Shown here: piece by piece, positions 10,601-22,600 of the stretch
How positions within the stretch are numbered: position 1 is the first letter of the stretch
How the letters are laid out: each line of letters opens with the position of its first letter
Assembly (NCBI RefSeq): GCF_004210375.1
Contig: NC_134834.1
Location: forward strand, 18,159,027 to 18,223,026
Length of the DNA stretch: 64,000 nt
DNA from: Tachypleus tridentatus
Lineage: Eukaryota; Arthropoda; Merostomata; Xiphosura; Limulidae
Direction of reading: 5' to 3'
The notes under the pieces: generated by a model
Databases searched by the model: none
The model's input: the letters and a program-made list of their open reading frames with translations, nothing else
What the model was told of the DNA's origin: nothing
Translations under genes and position numbers: made by a program

Positions 10601-13600
10601 TCCATCCATTGACTTACTTCCGGTACTCGTCACCTGTATAAAATACTGTATCAATCTATTGACTTACTTCCGATACTCGTCACCTGTATAAAATTCTATA
10701 TCCATCTATTGACTTACTTCCGGTATACTCGTCACCTGTATAAAATTCTGTATCCATCCATTGACTTACTTCCGGTACTCGTCACCTGTATAAAATACTG
10801 TATCAATCTATTGACTTACTTCCGATACTCGTCACCTGTATAAAATTCTATATCCATCTATTGACTTACTTCCGGTATACTCGTCACCTGTATAAAATAC
10901 TGTATCCATCTATTGACTTACTTCCGGTATACTCGTCACCTGTATAAAATACTGTATCCATCTATTGACTTACTTCCGGTATACTCGTCACCTGTATAAA
11001 ATACTGTATCCATCTATTGACTTACTTCCGATACTCGTCACCTGTATAAAATACTGTATCCATCTATTGACTTACTTCCGGTATACTCGTCACCTGTATA
11101 AAATACTGTATCCATCTATTGACTTACTTCCGGTATACTCGTCACCTGTATAAAATACTGTATCAATCTATTGACTTACTTCCGGTATACTCGTCACCTG
11201 TATAAAATACTGTATCCATCTATTGACTTACTTCCGATACTCGTCACCTGTATAAAATACTGTATCCATCTATTGACTTACTTCCGGTATACTCGTCACC
11301 TGTATAAAATACTGTATCCATCTATTGACTTACTTCCGGTATACTCGTCACCTGTATAAAATACTGTATCAATCTATTGACTTACTTCCGGTATACTCGT
11401 CACCTGTATAAAATACTGTATCCATTGATTTAACTTGTTTCTTTTCAGCGGTTTTCTCGTGATTTACACAACGATGGAAAGTGTGAAGAAGTACAATGGA
11501 CGATTCAATGTTTTGGTGTTTGTTTTACACCGCTATTTTCGGTGAGTATAATACTTTATCAGCAACGTCCGAGTACCACAAGGAACTTAGCCATTTTAAA
11601 AGGTTGTTTTTATTAACATCTACAGTAGAAACCCTTTACAACATGATGCCTAAGTAAGTTAATGTACGATGTAACTTAATGTAAATCTTTGTACGAGATT
11701 TTTGCCAACATACTCCTTTCAATGTATCAGCTCTCAGAGAAAAGGAGTTCCTTCTATCACTATCCAATAATCTGATGTTCGCATGAAATAACTTTATTTT
11801 TTACCACTTATACCAACTGATATTAACTAGCAGAAACGCCCCCTATGGACATAATTTTGTACTATTAATATTAGTATTGATACCTCATTGGAAAAAGTAA
11901 AGTTTTCTAAAAACGGACTTTTTCTGGCAATTATTGCACCTGAAAAGTGTTCGGATTGCGTTCTTTGGTCATACGTAATTTTTTGCATCAAAATAATTCA
12001 ATGTGCAGAGCTCAAAGTGTTCACAAACTTTACTGACACAAACTATAATGTTTTTGTACACATTAAAAGTGGTACCGTTCATTGAAAAAGTAATATACTT
12101 TTAGCAACTTCAGTTTCTCAGTACCACGTTTAAAAATCACATCAGTGAAGATATAATGAAACTTCACGTTCAGTCCTAGTTGTGTTATTGTTATGAAGAG
12201 AGTACGTTTAATTAAAATGTGTTCTGTTATAAAAAAACGTGTCATTGGACATATCACAGTTATTTTTCTCGAAAACCCAAAGTGTGAATTTTTTTATAGA
12301 TTTGTGTTTGTTTTAGCATGTAATAGATGGCGCCACAATGCATTATTATTTCGTTCCCAACCTGGATAAAGCATATTCTTGTTTTAGAACACATTATCTT
12401 ACGTAAATCCATATGACAATTTCATTTTAAGAGGCTCTGCTCTAACATTTACATAAGTTTATTTTATTAATGTATTCAACTATAATTTATTCGTCATTAA
12501 TATACATACATATATGTTCTGTGTGTTTACTTTATTAGGATTATTCAGTTTTAACGAATTATTTACGACTTGATAAATAGTGTTCGTGCCTTTCTCCTAC
12601 ACTTTACGTTAAACATAACCAATTATTGCATATTTAAAAGGCTGTTGTGGTTATTTATGTTTAATATTTGTTTTTGATTAATTAGCTGTAAAAACAAAGT
12701 AACACTTCTGAGGTTATTCCATTTTCTCTCACCTAGAAGTGCGATATTTTAAAATGTATTTTATTTTTATACATTACTGACGATTAAGCAAACACGTATA
12801 ACTATTATTGTTATCACTGACACAGTAAGAAATCGCTAGCATGCGAGAAGGATGTGGATTGGTGGTATGTGTGTGCTCTGTAAATCAGAAGATTCATGGT
12901 TCATGGTCCGTTGTCTTAAAAGCGCGCTCTATATTTTTCAGCCATGGACGAACTACAAAAGTGACAAACATAAGTTGCTTAAGAGTTTGTACTGTTCACT
13001 AGGTGTCTTCTCTCTTGCCTATCAGCTACAAAGTTACGCAATAATTTTCTACAAACATTATGAAAACATACAGATATAGCGGCCCTATATGGCCGTGGGG
13101 GCATTATAATGTGACGGTCAATCCTAATATTTGTTGGTAAAAGACTAGCCCAAGAGTTGGCGGTGGGCGGTGATGAGTAGCTGCCTTCCCTCTAGTCTTA
13201 CACTGCTAAATTAGGGACAGCTAGCGCAGATAGTCCTCGTGTAGCTTTGCTTTGAATTAAAAACAAACCAAGGATTTAGCAGGAATTGTTCTCTTGTTTT
13301 TACAAGAGTTAATTTTAGCTTTAGAACTTTCTGAACCACTCGAAAGAAAATAACTGTGGTGAATTCAAAGCTGATTTTGCGAAAAACAGGAAAAGATTTG
13401 GACACTAGATTTTTGTCGTACGTTTTAGCAGTACGGATAATCTTAGTTGTATAAACCAACGAATAAAAATTTTATCTGTGTAATTTTTGCATTCCTGGTA
13501 ACTGCCAAAAAAAGAATATAAAACCGATCGAACTGATAGCTGGCTCGCGAACTGCCGATTTTTAAACAATTTGTTCCACAGATGAGTAGTTGTTAACCCT

Positions 13601-16600
13601 ATTTTAGCTATTTACCCATTTATATTTTTTTTACCTCTTATTTTCCAGTTTGACCCCAACTCTCCTGATGATATCGTCTTTGGTTTTCCTTCTTCCTTTA
13701 CTAGGCTCCGGGCCTATTTGGCACGAGACACTGGATCCCCTGGTGGAGGGATGTAGAAACTGGTGGTGGACGAATGCTCTTCTTTTAAATAATTTTATAG
13801 GGGAAGTGCACCAGAAGGTAGGATCATTTTATTTTTGAGTTAAATACACTTGATTTATAAACGTGTCCATCAGTTGAGTACGGGCCTACTGAGTGAGCAC
13901 CATATGAGTCTGATCTATGAGTCAGTTAGTCTGATGAATATGCAGTCGTTCGTGAACCGTGTTTATGTGTATTTACGTTTATTTATAAAATGAAGACTAA
14001 TTTAAATTGTCCAATGAATGACAAATAAAATTTCTTAAATGCTCTCTCTTGCGCTGGATAATTTAACTCGTCAGTAACTTGAGTAAAATATAAAGAAGGT
14101 TGGTTGGTTTTGCATTTCGCGCAAAGCTACACGAGGGCTATCTGCGCTAGCCGTCCCTACTTTGGCAGTATAAGACTAGAGGGAAGGCAGCTAGTCATTA
14201 CTACTCACCACTAATTCTTGGGCTAGTCTTATACCAACGAATAGTGGGATTGATCGTTACATTATAACGCCCCCATGGTTGAATTGGCGAGCATGTTTGG
14301 TGTGACGGGGATTCGAACCCGCGATCTTCGGATTACGAGTCGAGTGCCTTGACCGCCTGCTATCCAAAGAAGAACTCTTAAGTAATATACGTAGCTCTGT
14401 ACAGCCTATGGCTCCACGTCATCAACAACTAGAAAATAATGTTTGCGATTTTCTATTAAAACCAAATGAATTTTGCTTGTGGGGAAACAAAAGAAAAAAA
14501 TTAAAACACTTGTGCGGCTGAGCTGTTTGTTCGTTCCAATAGAAACGCGCCCTCAGATGGGGTAATAGTAAGTCTACTTATTACAGAGTTAAAATTCGGG
14601 AATCAGTTCCCAGTGGTGGAAACAGCATATATTCCAATAGAAGCGACGCCTTCGTTGATGGTAAAATATCAGTAAATCCAGTGAAAAAATCCCAACTTCA
14701 TATCATGGAGAGTAAACTTACGCAGTGTGGTAACTTTCAACATCTAAATACAATTTAATTTTTTATAAAATAAAGTTCTGTAGTGACAAGCTGTTAGAAT
14801 CCATCATAAACCCGGCTGTCTGTGAGGTAGAATACTGGGTTTATTGTAGTTCGTGTTTCGTTTTATTGGGGATTCAATGTGGTTACGAAAGTTAAATCCC
14901 TGAATGTTCAGCGAGTGCCTTTATTCGAATTTATTTTCACGACTCTGACTTTCGTTGACAAAATTAATGACGAAACGTCAATATAGCCAGCCAAGAGTGA
15001 CTTAAGGTAGATTTAAACATTTTTCGACATTTGATGACAAAAATAGACCTTTATTGTTCCTCTGTTGTTTTTATACCCAAACTATCTGGTATGTTTATTC
15101 GGACTTACGAAGTTTAATTTTTTCTTCAAGAGGACTAGTGCTGACAGTACTCTGCACGAAATTCAAATCAAAATCCAAAGATCTAACTTCTGCGCGATTT
15201 TATTTGAAATTGTTGCCCACTTCCTAGAAAAATATCCATCTACTAAGCTCTCACCCGATTGATTTTAAAATATCCATCTACTAAGCTCTCGCCCGATTGA
15301 TTTTAAAATATCCATCTACTTAGCTCTCGCCCTATTGATTTTAAAATATCCATCTACTAAGCTCTCGCCCTATTGATTTTAGGCCCTGCATGGCCAGGTG
15401 GGTTAAGGCACTCGACTCGGAATCCGAGGGTCGCGGGTTCGAATCCCGGTTACACCAAACATGCTCGCCCTTTCAGCCGTGGGGGCGTTATAATGTGACG
15501 GTCAACCCACTATTCGTTGGTAAAAGAGTAGCCCAAGATTTGGCAGTGGGTGGTGATGACTAGCTGCCTTCCCTCTAGTCTTACACTGCTAAATTAGGGA
15601 CGACTAGCGCAGATAGCCCTCGTGTAGCTTTGCGGAAAATTCTAAACAAAGACACAATTTAATCTCGAAAGACCGGTTTTAAACCGCTTATTGGTCTGTA
15701 TAAAACGAATTTTCCTCAGTTGCTTTTGCTAATGCAATTTGTTTACGTTAGATTCTACGAAATATAACTTATTCGATCACATTTTCCGTTAAGTGTAGCC
15801 AACAAAAAAGCAGTTAGGGGTAATTTCCTTGTAAATCTGCAGCCAATCAATAGTATAATCTTAATAGATTTTATCAGTCCTATCTTGGTTTGCCTACTAC
15901 TATGCACCAGAAATTTCCTCAGTGTTAAGTTAAATGCTGACTTTGCCAGTAATAAAATAAAATATATATATATCCTGGTTCGAATCCCGGTTACACTAAA
16001 CATGCTCGCCCTTTCAGCCCTAGGGTCGTTATTATGTGACCGTCAATCCATGTGTTTGGTTAAAGAGTAACTGTCTAGGCCATGGATTTGTTGCCTCTGA
16101 ACAGCAGTTCAAAATTAGGAATGACAGTACTCGAACCTTGGCTCTCTGACATAATCATTCGTCTCTTGTTTAGCACAAGGTTTCGTTCAGACATAGTTGA
16201 GCTTAGGCCTTAACACACTCACAGAAACAAAACCAATTGTGTTTGGTAGTTTCACAATCACACAAATGTTTGATGCGCTGGATAACAAATGATATAAAGG
16301 TAAATATGTTTACACTTCCTGTACTTTTCTATTAAAAAAATCCTCACAGTAAGATTTATGTTATCTAGTTTCAATAGTGTGGATAGTTTATATTTATATA
16401 TATAAGTAAATTATTATTTATATATTTATTTGTGCCTTTAGAGACAAATCTGTAAAATGCTATCGAGCCTCACGTTTTTGAGTTATAAGTTTGACCAAAT
16501 AGGTTTATTTTTATATACATTGGCCAGGTGGGTTAAGGCGTGTGACTCGTAATCCGAGGGTCGCGGGTTCGAATCCCCGTCGCACCAAACATGCTCGCCC

Positions 16601-19600
16601 TTTCAGCCCTTGGGGCGTAATAATGTGACGGTAAATCCTACTATTCGTTGGTAAAAGAGTATCCTAAAACTTGGCGGTGGGTGGTGATGACTAGCTGCCT
16701 TCCCTCTGGTCTTACGCTGCTAAATTAGGGACGGCTAGCGCAGATAGCCCTCGTGTAGCTTTGCTCAAATGAAAAAAACAAACAAGTTATTATATATATT
16801 TCAACTTGTACATTTGTAAAATTTTAGTTTTTATACATCCTGATGTCCCCAGCGGTAAAAATATGAACTTTACAGCATTAAATTCAGAGTTATGTTCCCT
16901 CAACTGACAGAGTGCAGATAGCCTAGTGTGTGGTTTCGATATACTGTCTGCTGTAGATGCAAAACGTTACATTTAGATATTTTGATTGTTTTAGTGCATG
17001 GGTTATTCCTGGTATCTGTGTTGTGACTTGCAACTGTTTCTGCTCAGTATCTTCGTGATAATTCCTCTACTCAGGTACGTATAAATTCTATTATTATCTT
17101 AACTGTGTTTTATTAGCGCCAGATAAACCAAATAAACGTTATCTCTTACTTTTTACGATATTTAGTTCGAAAGAAGACGTTAAATTGATAAATCTTGATA
17201 TATTTTTATATTTTGTCGTAAGCGCCACCTAGCTTATTTCACGAGTTTGTTTTAAAATTTGTTACTTATAATTCCAATGAATAAATAATATGTGGATCAT
17301 AAACTTACCGTATTATTGTTGCTGTTTGTAAAAACAAAACTTTATTTTTTTTTCTGATAAAAATATGATATATTCAAAATTGTTCTCAGCGTTTCTCGTT
17401 CGTTTTTCTACATAATTTCGTCAAATAAATATTGCATTTCGGGTAAAACGTAAACTTTCTCATTACAAGAGCAGTTGTTCTTTTTTTAGGCTTAACATAA
17501 CCGTTATCCAGTATAAACAAACGTTCGCTGTATTTTTGTAGGAACAAACTGGTCATTGCAGTCTGTGTAAACTTTGGCCTCATCTTGTTATCAGTACTGT
17601 CCATAGCTCTGATAACGTACTTTAAAGACTTTCCACCAGTACAGCTGCTAATAAATCCTGATCTGAGGTAACATGTTTGAAAATATTCATATAGGTTAAG
17701 TAATAAAGTGTTGTAAAAAGTTAAATACAGACCTTTTCTGTTTTCTAAGTACCACAAATTTGTCACGAGAGTAAAACGGACATAATAATATGTCTTGTGT
17801 TACCCAGCCAGCAAAACGAAATTGTTCAAGTTCTCTATTCCAAACCATACACACACCTTGGCCCTTATGCTGTTGGTATGCTACTTGGTTACGTTTCCTG
17901 GAAGAGACGCCACCTGGTGTTGCCAAAGGTAAGGTTCGTATTGTGAGAAGTGGGTACTTTCATCGTGTTACGTGCAATAAATAGAAATAAAATGTGTTTT
18001 CATAAAAAAAATAACGTCCAGTTTAACAATATACCAATTCTTGTCAATTTTGTGAAGTTTTAATAATCAAAATATGCGTATATGATATTTATTTATGTTT
18101 TTTCTGAGAAGATAGCGTACTTGTGTACATAATGCAGAAAGAGCAAATTGCTTTAGTGAACGTAAAAGTGTTATATTTCGTATTAAATAATTGATGAAGA
18201 ATAGCATTTTGATGCGAGATTGGCCCTCTGGTTTTTGAAACCTGAACTACATTTTATGTAACAAACAGCACACGGAAAGACTCCGAAATTAGAACCGCTG
18301 ACGGAAGGGAGGTTAATCGTTCAGCAGCATCCATCGTCTACATGGTTACTGTAAATGAATAGCGTCATTCATACTTACTTTTCTAACGCAACCACAACTA
18401 GACCGTTGGGGCTCGACCCTTGAACCTTCTGATCCACACATTAACTTCTAAAACCACGCACAGTTTTCAATGCCTTGGTTCCCGATGGTGAATACAGCAT
18501 ATACGGATTCTCTGACTTAAATGCACTGGATTGTGGGCCCGACATGGCCAAGTGATTAAGGCACTCGACTCGTAATTCGAGGGTCGCGGATTCGAATCCC
18601 CGTCACACCAAACATGCTCGCCAATTCAACCATGGGGGCGTTATAATGTAACGATCAATCCCACTATTCGTTGGTATAAGACTAGCCCAAGAATTAGTGG
18701 TGAGTGGTGATGACTAGCTGCCTTCCGTCTAGTCTTACAGTACTAAATTAGGGACGGCTAGCGTAGATAGCTCTCGTGTAGCTTTGCGCGAAGTTTAAAA
18801 CAAACCAACTATATTTTTGTAGAAAAAACAACAGAAAACTCTACCTAGTGGTTCCAAGTTTTTATGTCACACAGTTAGTTCTTGGAGAGTTATAGAAGAA
18901 CATGTAATTAAAATGAACACAGTGCAACCTCTTTCCTCAGGTATTATCCAATTAAACAAACAATCAAGTGTACATCTGTTTGTGCTACGTTACTGTTCCT
19001 AATAGGTCATCTTGTATTAGAGCAGTCGGTTTCCAAAGTAAACACAAGAACAAAGCACACTTCTTTTGTTTAATTATTCAATTAAAGTTGTCTTTAACTA
19101 AAATAATAATAGTTCAGCACAGAGCTGTACGGTGCTATATGTGTGCTGTACCTACCGAAACCAGGATTTCAATGGTATAAACCTCCAGTACAGGATGGTG
19201 GTGGTTAACATGGTATTTAAACTTTCAACAAAAAGCTTTGTAAAAACCACGCTGGTCTTCACTTAGCATTTTTTTTCTTTACATGTAAATATTTTTACAG
19301 TACGTTTTGGTGTTGGGATGGTTGTTGGCAGCTGCCTGTAATCTGGCTGTTGTATACGGAGTTTACCCTTGGAACAACGGGACTGAACCTACCCTACCTT
19401 TAACAATATTCTATGCTGCCACACATCGTACAGCCTGGACGTTAGGGGTTGCCTGGGTAACGATGGTCTGCATTATTGGACAAGGAGGTTAGAGATGTGA
19501 CATGTATGAATGTGTAACAAGTTGTTTAACAGTATTACATAAGTGGTATGGATACGTAATGTGGTCCAAGTCTAAAATAACTAATGAAGAATATCCATTG

Positions 19601-22600
19601 GAGGACTAAATGTTTAGCAATGTATGTTACAAGTGTTAATAAGTGAACTGTTATAAAGCAAATATAACGTTTGTAAGAAGTCTTAGCGTGAAGATAAATA
19701 AATAGGGCAGGATGTGTGTGTTTTTTTAGCCACACTGGGCTATTTGCTAAGCCCAACCGAGGGGAATTGAACCACTGATTTTAGCGTTGTAAGTCCGTCG
19801 ACTTACGGCTGTACTAGCGGGGGGCTAGGAGAGGATATTACGATGTTTGAATAATAAACCAAAGACGAATTATATATACAGTTAAAAGGATGCATTTTGT
19901 ATTTTACAAAGATAATAAATGATGTATTATTATTTTCATGTCGGGAAACGAACACAGGAAATTATTACTATCTAATAATTAGGACAAAACATGTTAGTTT
20001 CTTTATAAATAAATGTTAAAATATTCATAGAAATGTTAAAATGTTTTATTTCTATTAGGTATCGTGAACAACATTCTGTCTTGGAAGTGTTTGGTCCCGT
20101 TAAGCCGGGTAACATTGGAGGTCTACCTTCTTCACCCATTGTTGCAGTGGTTGTACGTTGCTTCACTTCATGACAGGATCTATATAAGCCATTATAACGC
20201 TGTAAGTGTCTTTCGATGACAGTAAGGTAGTCATATAATGACATATTAACGTTTCGAGTGTTTCTTATGTGAAACCTTAGAGACAAGATTGTTTAATGTT
20301 TTATCACGTTTTCTGCTATACTCTAACTGTTTTCCTTCTGTAAAACGTATTCGTGGCTGTAGACCTGTATGGACTACCTTGCTTATCAGCAAGTAAATCT
20401 ATTAAACAGACAAAAAAAATACGACACAAAGTTACTGATATGTAATGGATCTGTTTTATTCGAGACAGAAATGCGGTTAGAATGACATCTGAAGTCCAGA
20501 CCTTTGTGAATGTAGCCCACACATTGACGTCAGTAGAAGCTGGTATCTCTTGATAACGTGTAATGTTTGACAACCGATGACAAGTGTAATCATGTCTTCA
20601 TCTTCGAGTTGCTCTTTTATGTCTCAAATTGAGTGCGCAACAATTTCTTCTTGCATCAATGCATGTCCCCCAGTGGCTCTGCGGTATGTCTGCGGACTTA
20701 CAACGCTAGAAACTGGTATTCGACACCTGCGGTGGGCACAGCATAGATAATCCATTGCACAGCTTTGTTCTTAATTTCAAACAAATTCTTGCATCAGAAG
20801 TCTGCTCTGTCTGGCAAGCTGACCATTTACTCGTGAGTTGTGATGTATCGACCAGCTAAGACTTTGGATGCCACCAGATGGGATCGTTCAAGTTGCCTAA
20901 AGGGCATCTCGTGCCATAACGGAAAAAAAAAATCGGATTTTATTGTGGTTTTCAGACAGTTTAGGAAAACTTCTTCGAAGGATATTCATCAAACCCATCT
21001 GTGTTTATTTTCAAGAACTGTGTAAATGTAAACACACAAAAAGAACTTACAATGTCCTAAAAGGCAGAAGAACGTAATAACATCTGCAAGGCTTGCCATC
21101 TTTGACGTTGAGAAGTAGCAGCCATTTTGATATGGGTTATTTTTCACATTTCGTTATGTTGGTTTTGAGTGACCAGTTCAAAACCTGTTACTTTCCAACG
21201 TGAAACAAACTGGATTCAAACTGGATTGCCACCATAATAACTGTGGACATCGGTATTGCATTTGATTTAATGATTCTTTTTTTGCTGACTTTGTAGGTCA
21301 TCCCATCATCTAATTAACTATGGTTAATTTTCTGAATGCTTTCGTTCGAGGCAGGACTTTTTATTTTCTGTTATCTTTCTTTTCCTTCGTTCTCTTTGGT
21401 GTTCTTAGATCCTAGCAAACTTTGTGCATCAAGAGCCACACTTTACGAAATGAACCAGTAACTTACAGAGGATGGATTCAGATTGATGACTCGTTCAACT
21501 GAGCCAGTAACCTACAGAGGATGGATCCAGATTGATGACTCGTTCAACTGAGCCAGTAACCTACAGAGGATGGATCCAGATTGATGACTCGTTCAACTGA
21601 GTCAGTAACCTACAGAGGATGGATCCAGATTGATGACTCGTACAACTGAGCCAGTAACCTACAGAGGATGGATCCAGATTGATGACTCGTTCAACTGAGC
21701 CAGTAACTTACAGAGGATGGATCTAGATTGATGACTCATACAACTGAGCCAGTAACCTACAGAGGATGGATCCAGATTGATGACTCGTTCAACTGAGCCA
21801 GTAACTTACAGAGGATGGATCTAGATTGATGACTCATACAACTGAGCCAGTAACCTACAGAGGATGGATCCAGATTGATGACTCGTACAACTGAGCCAGT
21901 AACCTACAGAGGATGGATCCAGATTGATGACTCGTTCAACTGAGCCAGTAACCTACAGAGGATGGATCCAGATTGATGATTCGTACAAATGAGCCAGGAA
22001 TGCGTGGTCAAGAAAATATACTTGAAACAAGATTTAAAAGTCAAGTGATTCCCGCTTAACAAAAACGTTAAACAGGAAGCAAAGTGAATCAGAGTGAAAT
22101 ATTGGCGGTTTTTAGTATAAAAAAAGAAACGTATGGGAAATAGTTTATACAGAAGTTCTGGAGAACGAATGATGTGGTGAAGCCAATAGACCAGTTCTAT
22201 ATAGAGCGACATGCACAAAGTTTTGGCCTTGTCATAATCACATCTTGTTTATTGTTTATAACAGTACAAGGTTTGAGTGAACATTAATATGGCATGGAGT
22301 AGCTTCCCGCCTATATTAATAAAGGTAAGATTCCCAAGGAATGAGAGAATCCAAAGTTCCATGATGTTGGACAAACTTAAATCCACATTGGATTGTCATA
22401 GATGTTGTACTAGGGACAGGATAACTTGTAAAAAGAAGGAAGGAGCATGTGTGATGGTCCCGAAACAAATACGATAAGTTTTATTGTTTATAACAGTTAG
22501 TTTCTTGAGTAAGTGTTAAGGTGTTGTAACAACAAACAACGGTAGAAATTAGTTCCTATAATGCATCAGAGACGATTCTAAGAAGTTCACTGTTCTTGAG

